From Sinohyriopsis cumingii (taxonomy: Eukaryota > Mollusca > Bivalvia > Unionida > Unionidae), in contig CM068831.1 in the NCBI GenBank assembly GCA_028554795.2, positions 30,222,659 to 30,286,658 on the forward strand: DNA of 64,000 nucleotides. The letters run 5' to 3'. Below, piece after piece: positions 1-12,200 of this stretch. Numbering within the stretch: the stretch's first letter is position 1; every line of letters begins with the position of its first letter. The notes beneath the pieces were generated by a model. That model had not been told where the DNA came from. It saw only the letters and a list, made by a program, of their open reading frames with translations, and ran no database searches. Both the position numbers and the translations under genes were made by a program.

Positions 1-1857
1 CAGTCCAAACCAGATCGAATATTGCATACTATGATGTCACAGTGAAAGCAGAATATGTTGGAAACAAATTCGTAGTACCCTGATATTTGTTTTGATGTGT
101 GTGCAATGCTTTTTCCTTGACCCAGTTTTGTCCCAGGCTGCCACTGTAAAACTCCATAGTGATGAATAATTCTAGTCTGAATGCATTTTTTATGACATTT
201 AAGGTAAAGATTATTCAACAGTCAGGATTGAATAGACTGTTTTAATATTGATGTGCATGAAAACTGTTTCAACAGTAAAAATGCTAATTTTCTTTATAGG
301 AGGAGGAGGGGTTTAACATTTGTCCATTTGCACCATGAGCATTTATTGTATCTCATTAAGGATGTTGGTAGGTACTTGGTTAGCACCATAAACAGATCAG
401 TTAACCATTGAAGGGAATGTTGAATTGTGTTTTTTTTTATGCAACTGATATAAGACTACTTGTTAACTATACTGATAGCTACCTGCATTCAATTAGTGAT
501 GGCTGGGGTATTTGTGATCTGTTGGCAAAGTTGTTTACTGTGGATTAGAATAAATTTCAAGCCTAGTATACAAAAGTCTTTTAAAAGTGAGCATGTGATC
601 TCTGGCAAAAAGCTACTCACAATGTTCCGTTACTGCATTAAGTCACCATTGTTATGTCTAAAGTAAATTGACATTGATGTATTGGAAAATTGCCTAGCAT
701 AAATGTTTGTGATCTCGGATCACTTAGTATTGTTTAGAGGGTTGGTGAGGTGGTGGTGGGGGGGTCAAAAGGTTTTTGTGCGATATTAAACATTCATAGT
801 GCCAGGTAAAACGATTTTCAAATAGTTTTCTACATGCGATGCATTTATATGAAGAGTAATATTTCGGTTTAGGCATTAATGTTAAATGACTACCATAAGT
901 ATATCTTAACTTTTCACGAACATTGTAAGAGAAAATCCAGAAAAAGTCTGTAAATTCTAGGTGACTGAATTTGCATACTTTTGCATTTGGTTAATGGGGT
1001 AGTTTTGCAGTAGGCTCAATTTTGATTTAATACTGTAATCATCAAAAACTTTTTGTAACTTTTGGATATCATGTACAATTGATAAATAAGGAAATTTAAA
1101 TACCAGGACAGATTCAGCTAAGCTGGATATGGAAGTTAACGTTTGTTTTTAATTGAATCTTGATAACATAATTATCATTTATCAAATCATCTGAGTAATG
1201 AGGCAGTCTGTATTCCAGATTACACCTCATCTTCTAAAGTGTTTGGATGGGTGAAGTGGTTGTTCTGTTAAAATTTGAGCAGAAGTTAAAGTAAACAGTA
1301 AAAACTATTATCAAGTATTCTGAGTTGTTGTGGAAAATACTTCATTTTGGGCTTAACTAAGAAAACTTTTTTCATAGTATCCTTAATGAAAACAGTTCAC
1401 AGATGGCACAAAATAGTGACCTTCTGGCAAATGTATTAATCATGTTGGGGGGGGTGCTGAGAGACGTTTTATAATGTCTAGATGTTTGTAACAAAAAATG
1501 GTGCAGATCTGATGTCCAGTATGGCCACAACAAGAGCCATATTGAAAATCTTGTTTTTTGGTTTTCCTTCTGAATTGAAAGTTGCATAGGCATGGGGTTT
1601 CACCAGAAGACTTGCCATCATGTCTAGCTGGTCTTGAATGAAAATGGTTCCACATGGACAGCCAATATGGCATCACAATGGCCATATTCGAAATCTTGAC
1701 ATTACCACCCCAACTGAAAGGATGGTCATATCAACATGGGGTTGACATTGAAAAACTTACAGGTTCTAGTTGGTCCTCATTGAAAACAGTGTTAATCTGA
1801 CATGACAGCTACCAATCTTGAAAATCATTGTATTGTTTAGTTACTACTCTTCAGGGG

Positions 1858-2420
1858 AAAGATGTATCAGTATGAGGTTTTCACTGGAAGACTGCTTGTA
1901 TTATCTAACTGGCCTTGAATAAAGATGTATCAGTATGAGGTTTTCACTGGAAGACTGCTTGTGTTATCTAACTGGCCTTGAATAAAGATGTATCGGTATG
2001 AGGTTTTCACTGGAAGACTGCTTGTGTTATCTAACTGGCCTTGAATAAAGATGTATCAGTATGAGGTTTTCACTGGAAGACTGCTTGTGTTATCTAACTG
2101 GCCTTGAATAAAGATGTATCAGTATGAGGTTTTCACTGGAAGACTGCTTGTGTTATCTAACTGGCCTTGAATAAAGATGTATCGGTATGAGTTTTCACTG
2201 GAAGACTGCTTGTGTTATCTAACTGGCCTTGAATAAAGATGTATCAGTATGAGGTTTTCACTGGAAGACTGCTTGCGTTATCTAACTGGCCTTGAATAAA
2301 GATGTATCGGTATGAGGTTTTCACTGGAAGACTGCTTGTGTTATCTAACTGGCCTTGAATAAAGATGTATCAGTATGAGGTTTTCACTGGAAGATTGCTT
2401 ATGTTATCTAACTGGCCTTG
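1858..2420. repeat. 63-bp minisatellite, about 9 copies
   Basis: Nine head-to-tail, nearly identical 63-bp copies beginning 'aaagatgtatcagtatgagg' and ending 'ctaactggccttgaat'. One copy is 1 bp short and a few carry single substitutions. The unit corresponds to one half of the family A monomer (the 'ttttcactggaagact...taactggccttgaat' part). Confidence 0.93.
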
Positions 2421-2426
2421 ACTGCT

Positions 2427-2594
2427 GATCTGATGTCAGATATGGCTGGCTGCCATTGTGTCCATCTTGAAAGTTTTATCACGATCTGATGTCAGATATG
2501 GCTGGCTGCCATTGTGTCCATCTTGAAAGTCTTATCACGATCTGATGTCAGATATGGCTGGCGGCCATTGTGTCCATCTTGAAAGTCGTATCAC
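2427..2594. repeat. 56-bp minisatellite, 3 copies
   Basis: Three copies spaced 56 bp ('tgatgtcagatatggctgg' at 2431, 2487 and 2543) continuing 'ccattgtgtccatcttgaaa'. The unit is the other half of the family A monomer, directly abutting the 63-bp array. Confidence 0.88.
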
Positions 2595-4189
2595 TGCTCC
2601 TTCAGCATTTTGACCGAAGACTTTATATGCTGTCTAGTTGACACTAAATGAAACGGTGGTCATCTTGAAAATCTTGTCATTGATAGTCCTTCTAAACGGA
2701 AAGTCATGTTGACAAGGGTTTTCAGCAGAAGACTAATTACAATATCTAGTTGGTCCTGAATAAAAAAGGTGCATTGCCAATCTGACTTTATATATGGTTG
2801 CCACTTGCCACAATGAAGATATTGAAAAAAAATTTGTCACAAACTCTCTTGAATTGATGGTTATATAAACATGAGATGTTTTCCAAAAGTCTAAATCCAT
2901 ATACACCAGTATAATTGCCACATGTGTTGGCAGTCATATTGTTCAAGAATAACAGATGGTTTCAACACTCATTTGTTATAAGGAAGATGGTCCAATATTG
3001 AAATTCTGAACACATTTTATTTTGGACTGTAGTGTGTGAGACCTTTGTTTGAAAATAATTATGGACTTGGTGATTTTGAATAAGTGGACAAGATAATTCA
3101 GATTTGTGTTATAATTGCATCATTTCAGTAATTTGATCAGAGATTTTCATATCCAGAGTGAGAAAAATTGAAAAATTTAGGGATTTGGAAATAGCATTCC
3201 CGTTGGAGTGCACAAATTTATTTCCATCAGTTTAAAGGAGCTCCAAATTAACATTTTCATAACTCAAGTTGATATATGTGCATTATTTATTGGGTACCAA
3301 TAAAAGTATTACATTCTTTTAAGGAATGTTTACTCTGCAGTGTTATGTATTTTTAATTTAAATTGTTTGTCTGTTAGTTTTAATTTTTTTAAAATTTCAT
3401 TACATGTTATTGTAATGTAACATTTTTTGCTGGACTTGACCTTGTCCAAAATTGAGTTGATTTCTGCTTGATCTGATTGACTTTTTATTTCTTTAAAAGT
3501 AATTTCATTTATGTAAACAACTAATAATAGCTTTATTATAACTCTATGTGTCTGAGTTTATTAACCAAATTATTATTCAGGGAAATAAGAAGTGGTAAAT
3601 ATGTTGATCAGGGTCAGAGTTTTGGAGATTCCCACATGAATTTTATTGGTTATTGTGTTGTAAGCAAACAAGGCTAATTAGACCATTCTAGAAGGTTATT
3701 TTCCATTAGGTAGTGGTTGTTATTAGAAAATGCTAATGTGACCTGAGGTCAAGCAGAGAACTATATTATCTTGTGATTGTGAAGATTTTACCAGTTGTGC
3801 TTTAACATTTAGCACTTTAAGTTGTATTATGTTGTGTCCAATTTGGGCTGAATTTTATTTTCTTCAAAATATTGAATGCAAGTGATTATTTTCTCTGGAA
3901 ATACGAAAGTGCTCTGACAAAATTCTTGGATGAAGACATTCATTGAAACTTATACTAAATTTAAACCTGGAATAAAATTTCTGTGATTCAACAAGAGACT
4001 GTTGACAGATTAGCACTTCACAGACCATAACAGACACATCATTGTCTTCAGTTTTGGATCTCATTGGGACTTGAACTCAGTGTCATTCATTTACTAATTA
4101 TCATGATACATATCTCATCTCTGATTTCAAGATGATGCACAGATCTAGATGCCACATGTGCTGCATTTATTTCCATTGGAAGTGATACA

Positions 4190-4945
4190 GATGTTTGTCT
4201 TACCATACTTACAGAGGTCAGACAGTATAATTAAATAATACCCATAGGTATTCCTCAGCTTGCTTTCAGAGGTGAGAAAATGCAGTTAGGTTAGACATAT
4301 ACATTCTCAGCATATAGTAATTACAGAAGTGGCTCTCCAGAAATAAGCCAATACAATTAAGTTTGATGTACATCTATGTCTCACCATACTTACAGAAGTA
4401 AGATAATATAGATATGTCTCACCCTGTTTACAAAAGTGAGACTATATGGTTAAATAAGACCCACATTTATGACTCGCCATGTTTACAGAAGCCAGACAAT
4501 GCAGTTAAATAAGACCTACAGGCATGTCTCACCATCTTTACAGAAGTGAGACCATGCAATTAAATGAACATACTTGTATGTCTCATTATATTTACACAAG
4601 TTACATTTACAATGTTTACAGAAATGAGGCAGTTTGAAAATTAAATTTGATCTACATGTATATTTCACCGTTCTCAGCATGTTTACATTAAATTAGAGCT
4701 AGATGTATGTCTCTGCATAATTACAGAAGTGAGACTACAGTTAAATAATATGTATAGGTTATGTATGTCTCACCATATTTTGAAAAGTGGGATTATAAAA
4801 TGAAATAAGACCTGCCTATATGTCTCACCATTTTACAGAAGTAACACAATGCAAACTAAATTAGACTTACCGTTATGTCTCACCATGTTTACTGAAGTAT
4901 GACTTTAAAGAAGACCTGTGTACAAGTAATGCCATGTTTAAAGAT
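4190..4945. repeat. ~56-bp degenerate tandem repeat (family C)
   Basis: About a dozen diverged copies of 'tatgtctcaccatgtttaca' + 'gaagtgagacaatgcagtta' + 'aataagacctacat', some truncated. Within GABPB intron 1. Confidence 0.8.
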
Positions 4946-5391
4946 GCGAGAAAATAATTAAAAATCAGAAAACAACAGAATTTATAATGTCCATCAGGAT
5001 GAAAGAGGGGCTTTTGTTTTCTTTTTTTTGCTGTGGTTGGTTGTGAATGGTGGCAAGGATATCATTCTTTGATAGAAGGGAAATAGAGGTTCTTCAGAAG
5101 TTCAAATAAAAAGATTAAGGGTTTTCAGAATTCACTTTGCCTTTAGATGCAGTAGATTCTCACCTGGCTGATTTAGGAATAAATATTTTTATTTAAAAAA
5201 TTTTAAAAGTTAATTAACTGGAATAAAAGGACAAAAATCTACCTGAAATGGGGAAAACGTTTTACAGTAAAGTTATAGTGACCACCTGTTTATAAGGACA
5301 ACTAGTGTGTGAATGCCTAATTCTGTTAGTCACATTTGTACATTTTTCCTAAAGATAAAAACTGACTGCTTGTAAAAGCTATTTTTGGGTG

Positions 5392-5485
5392 GTCCCCCAG
5401 GTGGTCTTGTTTACAGATTTGACATCCCCCGGGCAGTCTTGTTTACAGTTGATGTCCCCCAGGTGGTCTTGTTTACAGATTTGAC
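5392..5485. repeat. short tandem repeat, 3 copies of ~33 bp
   Basis: Three copies of 'cccccaggtggtcttgttta' followed by 'cagatttgac'. The middle copy reads cgggcag instead of aggtgg. Confidence 0.75.
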
Positions 5486-5562
5486 TAATGTTTAATGTTT
5501 GGTTGTTTGGGTTCAGCGCTGTTTTCAGCACGTAGGCTATATATAATGACCAGTATATTTGA

Positions 5563-5738
5563 TAAATGAATAACCTGGAAAAAAACATGGAACGAACAGC
5601 TGATTCATGTGATACTACTGGCAAGCCATCTCACCTACCCATGTTAGCAGAGCTGAGACTAGAACTCATGAGGGCAGAGGTGAGATGTGAGAGATCTGTA
5701 ATGGTAAGCACCATAGATCACTTGGCCACCCGAAGCTT
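5563..5738 (-). mobile_element. SINE-2 remnant (tRNA-derived)
   Basis: Diverged partial match to the SINE-2 copies at 12928 and 32997: 'aacctggaaaaa', 'gcaagccatctcacctaccc', 'gagatgtgagagatctgtaa' and 'gatcacttggccac'. The tRNA-like head is on the right, so it is on the minus strand. The 3' tail is lost. Confidence 0.65.
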
Positions 5739-5964
5739 CTGTATTAAGACAAATACTATTGAAGCAAGTTATCTAACAAGACAAGAAGAGAAAAGCAGGG
5801 ATTTTCTATGTTTATTCTGAATGGGGCATATGCTTATAAATTTGGGGAGTAAACTAGACCAAATAAGAAAACAATTTTCAGGAGAAAATTGCTAAAAGTG
5901 TGGCATTTTTGCATGATGTTGTAATAAGTCGCTCTCATTACATTGCTACCACTTTCTTTTCCAG

Positions 5965-6109
5965 GTATTCCTAATGAATGAAGTAAGATACAGACAGTAA
6001 GATGTCTTTGGTGGACCTTGGAAAACGGTTGCTGGATGCAGCCAAGAGAGGAGACACAGATGAAGTCCGCACACTTATGTCCAATGGAGCCCCATTTACA
6101 ACGGACTGG
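5965..6109 (+). CDS. GABPB: GABPB exon with 5' UTR end and start codon
   Basis: A strong acceptor (pyrimidine run then CAG ending at 5964) opens the exon. 37 nt of 5' UTR precede the ATG at 6002. The 36 codons [11 protein letters not shown]...PFTTDW match the N-terminus of vertebrate GABPB, including the ankyrin cap (NGAPFTTDW). The donor is TGG|gtatat at 6110. The 5' UTR acceptor means at least one untranslated exon and the promoter lie upstream, probably left of the window. Confidence 0.93.
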
Positions 6110-6198
6110 GTATATATATTGGAATGATGAATTTGGATATGACATTTCTTCGTTATGATGTTCTAAACAGCCCAGTCCTTTGAGGAATATAAATAATC

Positions 6199-6293
<95 letters not shown>

Positions 6294-9200
6294 ATGTGTG
6301 TGTGTATTGTGTGTACTAATTTAGAGAAATGTTGTTAAAAAGATCAATTTGGGCAGAGTTTAATTCTTAGGAGTTTTTCAAACTATGTCTATGCAATTGT
6401 TTCTGCATACATAAAAGCTATGGCAAAATTAAGACATGGCATTATCAGTATGTTTGTACTCAGTTGTACAGTTCGTGAGAACTATTGGAAGAGGCAATCC
6501 CCTAATTGCTGCATTGACTTTTAATGGGACTTTGAAGCTCTTGCAGCCAGAGCACCAAATATGGGAAACTTGCTACTTGCACAGAATTGAGATTTTAAGG
6601 AAATTATTACAGTACCAACAGTTCAGATTTTTTCATTTATGCATAATTCTATTTAAGTTACTGAAGTTTTATCTTGTCCTGAGTTTTCCCATGATAACAG
6701 ATTTTTGCATCCCTGGATTAGTGTCAACAAATCTAGACATAGCTTTTGGAATCCTCACTGGTCAAATGGGCCCCTCTGGGCCATGAGAAATATTTTAGAA
6801 TCATGTAGAATTCACATTTTTAGCTATTCATTCCTGAAATTTGTTTTCCACAGCAGCTATATTATATCAAGGGTCTCACTAATATTTGGTTTAAATGGTC
6901 ATAGACCAGAAGAAAACACTTGTAGGATGATCTGTCATCTATTTGTCCGTTAGTTTGTTAGAACTATTCCACCTAAACTACTTTGAGGATTGTCTTGAAA
7001 CTTCACATGCACATTCATGTCATTGTCTGATTGGTCTGTTCTGGGTCCTCGCTAATATTTTGGTTTTAATGGTGTTATCACAACTTTGTTAGAACTACTC
7101 TTAAACTGCTTTGAGGATTGTCATGAAACTTTACATGCACATTCATGCCATTGTTGAATATAAATAAAAATGGTGCAGAGCAAAACAGTGGCCATCTTTA
7201 GAATCTTGTTAGCACTACTTTTCCAGAAAGGGAAGTCATATCGACATGTGCTTCTAACCAGAGGGACTTTTCATGGTATCTAGTTTTCACCAGAACACTT
7301 CTCATGATCTCATGATGTCTAGTTGGTCCTGAATAAAAATGGTGCTGATTGCAACTTTGGAAGCCATTTTGATAATTTTGTTATCACTACTTCTTATGAA
7401 TGACGATTCATATTGACATGAACTTTTCACTAAAAGACATCTTTTAATGTTTCATTAGTCCTAAATGATAATAGCGCTGATCTGACATCCAGTTTGGTAG
7501 CCATCTTGAAAATCTTATTTCTACCTCACCTGAATGTCAAATTCACATGTGATTTTCTCTAAAAGACTTCTTATGGTGCGTTGTTGGTTCTAAATGTAAT
7601 TGTTGCCAGTCTCATCTAATATGGGTGCTCATACCATTGCAGCCATCTTGAACATCTTGTTATTGAAACTCTTTCTGAACAGAAGGTCATATTGATCTGA
7701 AGTTTTCTCAAGAAGATTTCTTATAATGTCTTGTTCACGAACAATGAAAACATTGCTGCTTGGATATGTAATATGACTGACACAGTATCCATCATTGAAA
7801 TCATGTTTTTGCTACATCTGATTAGATGGTCATATCCCCATTGGGTTTTCACTTAAAGACTACTTATGATGTCTAGCTGGTCCCAAATGAAAATAGTTTT
7901 GATTTAATGTCCAATATAGCCATCATGGCAGTCATCTTTAAAATCTTATTTCTACTTTTCTATCAAAAGTCTTATTGACCAAGTTTTTACCAGAAGACTC
8001 CTTATGATATCTAGCTGGTTATAAATTAGTATGGTGCCTGTCTGACCTCCATTATGGCCAAGTTGGTGATATAAACTTGAAAATCTTGTTATCACTGCTC
8101 CATCAAAATGGATGGTCATATTAAAGGCTTTTAATAATATCTAATTAGGCCTAAATGAAAATGGTGTCAATCTACATCCAGTATTCCTACAATATATTTC
8201 ACAGAATTTCAATCATAAGCAGTTGAATTCATGAAAATTCTTTATGGCCGTTATAGCTTTAGTATCATTGATAAATTTTGTTTATCATTAGTGGCCACTT
8301 TTGTGTGGCATCACCAAATCTTATTATCAAATTAGTTGGGTGTTTTTGTGTGCAAAATGCAGGGTAGTTTATTTTGATTATCAATAATGAGCATACTATT
8401 AGCAAATTTAAAATTAGTTAACACTTGTATGTTATTTACTGTTGAAATATAAATAGCAGATAAGTGGGAACTGTCTTGCTATAAAATGAATGATATGCTT
8501 TGTTCTTGTAATTGCATGAGACAGATAGATAAATAGATAGAAAAAAAACCCCCATTGAAACTGAATCATTTGCAAGAAAAACTGGAGAAATGGTGAGCAA
8601 TTTGCTCAAGCAAATAAATCTCAAATCCCACTCCTACCCCATGATGGAGCAAATCTATAGTACAAAGAAAGCATATAAATCGCCTGAAAATAGGATTAGT
8701 ACAATGTTTGTGTTACGATGCATGTCTTCTTATCATAACCATAATATGTGATGGATTTTGTAGCAGTCTCCTAAACAGTGCAAGGCTACTTGTATTCACA
8801 ACATTTTATCAGACATTATGTCCAGCTTTAGGTCAAAAAGCACAATAACTCTTTCAGAAATCATGGAAGCAAAAGATTTGTCATCATGTGCATCTTTAGT
8901 ATATGACCCAAGTTTCACACTCATCCATAAAAATCAGCAAGACCAGTTACAAGATGCACCGAGATTGTGTCATGTAGCATTATGAATCAAGATCACTGGC
9001 TATAACTCCAACACAGTTGTGGGAGCAGTATGATTTTTTGATACGCACGTCTTCAGGTGATGTCCATAATATTAACCAAGTTACAAGGCAATCCATCAAA
9101 AACTGTTGGACTTAATCATTAGCAATTTCCCATACTGAGAGCATAAATATCTTCAGAGTTCGAAATTTTTTGACAATATCACACCATGGTGTTATTGCTG

Positions 9201-12200
9201 AAAATTTCACAACTCTGAAGATATCTATGCTGATTTTGGGAAATTACTAATGATAATCCAGAGCAAGGAAGAAACCTTTTTAGTTGTACTACTGGACTTG
9301 TTTTGTTAACAAGATTGCATCATACACTGCATTAGGATAGATAAAATAGGCTACCACTCAAAAGAAAATATGGCTGCAAAGCGATTTATCACTATGAACA
9401 TGTTTGGGTGATGGCCTAGCACATGTGAAATTTCATGTCATTCCATAAGAAACTGGGTGCCTTGTTGTGGACATGTTTGGGTGATGGCCTAGCATATGTG
9501 AAATTTCATGTCATTCCATAAGAAACTGTGTGCCTTGTTGTGGACATGTTTTGGTGATGGCTTAGCATATGTGAAATTTCATGTCCTTTACATAAGAAAA
9601 TGGGTGCCTTGTTGTGGACATGTTTGGGTGATGGCCTAGCATATGTGAAATTTCATGTCATTCCATAAGAAACTGGGTGCCTTGTTGTGGACATGTTTGG
9701 GTGATGGCCTAGCATATGTGAAATTTCATGTCATTCCATAAGAAACTGGGTGCCTTGTTGTGGACATGTTTGGGTAATGGCATAGCATATGTGAAATTTC
9801 ATGTCGTTCCATAAGTAACTGTGTGCCTTGTTGTGGACATGTTTGGGTGATGGCATAGCATATGTGAAATTTCATGTCGTTCCATAAGTAACTGTGTGCC
9901 TTGTTGTGGACATGTTTGGGTGATGGCCTAGCACATGTGAAATTTCATGTCATTCCATAAGAAACTGGGTGCCTTGTTGTGGACATGTTTGGGTGATGGC
10001 ATAGCATATGTGAAGTTTCATGTCGTTCCATAAGTAACTGTGTGCCTTGTTGTGGACATGTTTAGGTGATGGCCTAGCATATGTGAAATTTCATGTCATT
10101 CCATAAGAAACTGGGTGCCTTGTTGTGGACATGTTTGGGTGATGGCCTAGCATATGTGAAATTTCATGTCATTCCATAAGAAACTGGGTGCCTTGTTGTG
10201 GACATGTTTGGGTGATGGCATAGCATATGTGAAATTTCATGTCATTCCATAAGAAACTGTGTGCCTTGTTGTGGACATGTTTAGGTGATGGCCTAGCATA
10301 TGTGAAATTTCATGTCATTCTATAAGAAACTGGGTACCTTGTTGTGAACATGTTTGGGTGATGGCCTAGCATATGTGAAATTTCATGTTATTCCATAAGA
10401 AACAGTGTACCTTGTTGTGGACATGTTTAGGTGATGGCCTAGCATTTGTGAAATTTCATGTCATTCCATAAGTAACTGGGTGCCTTGTTGTGGACAGGAG
10501 ATAATATCATGCACTGCATTAAGCTACATGATGAAAATGACAAGAACTCCAGCATAAACTGTTGGAGCAAAGTGTTTTATCAATATGTGAATCTTTGGGT
10601 TGTAAATATAAAATTTCACAAGTCTCTTCGAAGCCAAGCAAATCTGGGGGAGTAGTTGTACAGTGGTCCCACCCCCCTTACACAGTCACCCCTTCTGCAC
10701 TAGGAAAGTGTCCTTATAAGACGGGTGGACTTTCCAGAGGGAGTCTGTATTTGTATGATGTGTATCATTGTATGTACATGTGTATGTAGTAGAAAAGCTA
10801 CATATAACCTAAAGCAGTTAATATCTTCATTAAAATGTTCTTCTTGCCTTAAAAACTGTTATTTCACGGTAACATAAATTAATATTTCTTATTCTTATTC
10901 TTAGGCATGAAATGTGAGTGGGATATTGTTGGCATGCACATTTAAAAAAAACATTCAAACATATTATTTAAATCTTGATATATACGTTGTTTTGTAGTTA
11001 AAATAATTATCTTTCCATTGACTCCATTTTCCCAACAAAAAAATCTTTCAGCAAGTGAACTCTTCCCATTGTCGTCAAGTCAAGTAACTTTTACTTTTTC
11101 TTCTAAAGTGTTATTTCTTTGTTTATGTGATGACATGTTAAAATTTTGTAATGATTTATTCCTATGTTGCTGATTGTACAGTACTGCAATTTAATTTTGC
11201 AGATGAAACTTTTATAAACAAAATACCTTGTTATAAAGAAAGTTATACATGTACTGTCACATGATTTTTCAGTCTTGATCTGGTACCCTGTTTTGTTCAA
11301 GGTTAATTGTTTCTCTGTGTGTGTGTGTGTGTTAATCCAAAAAATCTATTTTTAGCCTATCTGACCATGCTCTATCAAAACATTGCTGACCCCATTTCTA
11401 TCCGACCATGTTAGGATCTTGACAATTACATCCGGTCGTAATCGTCAGTTAAAAACAAAATTTGCTTTATGAAGCACAAAGCTCTGTCAAAACATTGCTG
11501 ACCCAATTTCATGCAAACGTTGGCATTAATGATGTAATAATAAACTTTGTGGTACATATACTTTAGCCAATGCTTCTTTCAGTAATGAAAACCTGACATG
11601 TGGAAAGAGACATCAAGAAAGATAATCTGATTACTTACCTTACCATAATTAAATATTCGTTCTGGACACATATTAATAATAAAATGTGGCCACTTATGAG
11701 GGGTACATTTTACATTTGTATTCTAATATGTTGGCCGCAGGTCACGTTAGAGGGGTGGCCTTTCATGAGGGGTACTTTTGAACACAAACTCATCGATGTC
11801 AAGGGATTCTGGCCATAAAGAGCTGGTGTTCGCTGGTCAGGATGAGGCTGTTAATGAGGGGATCACTGTACTAACATGATTGTGTCATACACTGCATTAA
11901 GCTACAAGATGAGAAGAGTGATGACTCAAACAAATGTTGGAGTTTAAAAGTAATTCAGTCTTGAGGTGGTGGCCATAATATTTACTTAAGTTTTATGGAA
12001 GTCCATTAAAATTGCAGGAGTAGTTCTAACAAGATTGTACCATGCACTGTTTTAAGCATCATGATCATGACAAAAAAGGAAATAATTCCATTAAAAGAAA
12101 GTGATCTATGTTTCATGGCATTCCATTAAAAACTGGGGAACTAGTTCAAAGCAGATTGCATCATACACTGTTACATGATATGAAGGATGATCCTATAAAA

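Larger units (their letters stand above)
1450..2960. repeat. ~143-bp degenerate tandem repeat, family A, array 1
   Basis: Loosely repeated unit built around 'tctgatgtccagtatggcc', 'catcttgaaaatcttgt', a 'gaatggaaagtcatat' stretch and 'ttttcaccagaagact', then 'gatgtctagttggtcctgaa'. The same unit occurs at 7000-8180 and 48060-49260. Two inner parts of it have been amplified as compact minisatellites (1858-2420 and 2427-2594). Confidence 0.75.
1..5964 (+). other. GABPB intron 1 (partial), within the 5' UTR
   Basis: No coding segment is visible. Contents listed separately: a ~143-bp degenerate repeat array with 63- and 56-bp sub-arrays (1450-2960), a ~56-bp degenerate array (4190-4945), a 3-copy short repeat (5392-5485) and a worn SINE (5563-5738). 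Positions 1-1450, 2960-4190 and 4945-5390 are AT-rich with nothing I can name. Confidence 0.6.

Noticed and set aside
5834-6145. Minus-strand ORF across the GABPB start exon
   Set aside because: Antisense shadow of the conserved coding exon.
9396-10495. CRISPR-like regular repeats
   Set aside because: Units abut with no unique spacers, and the genome is eukaryotic.
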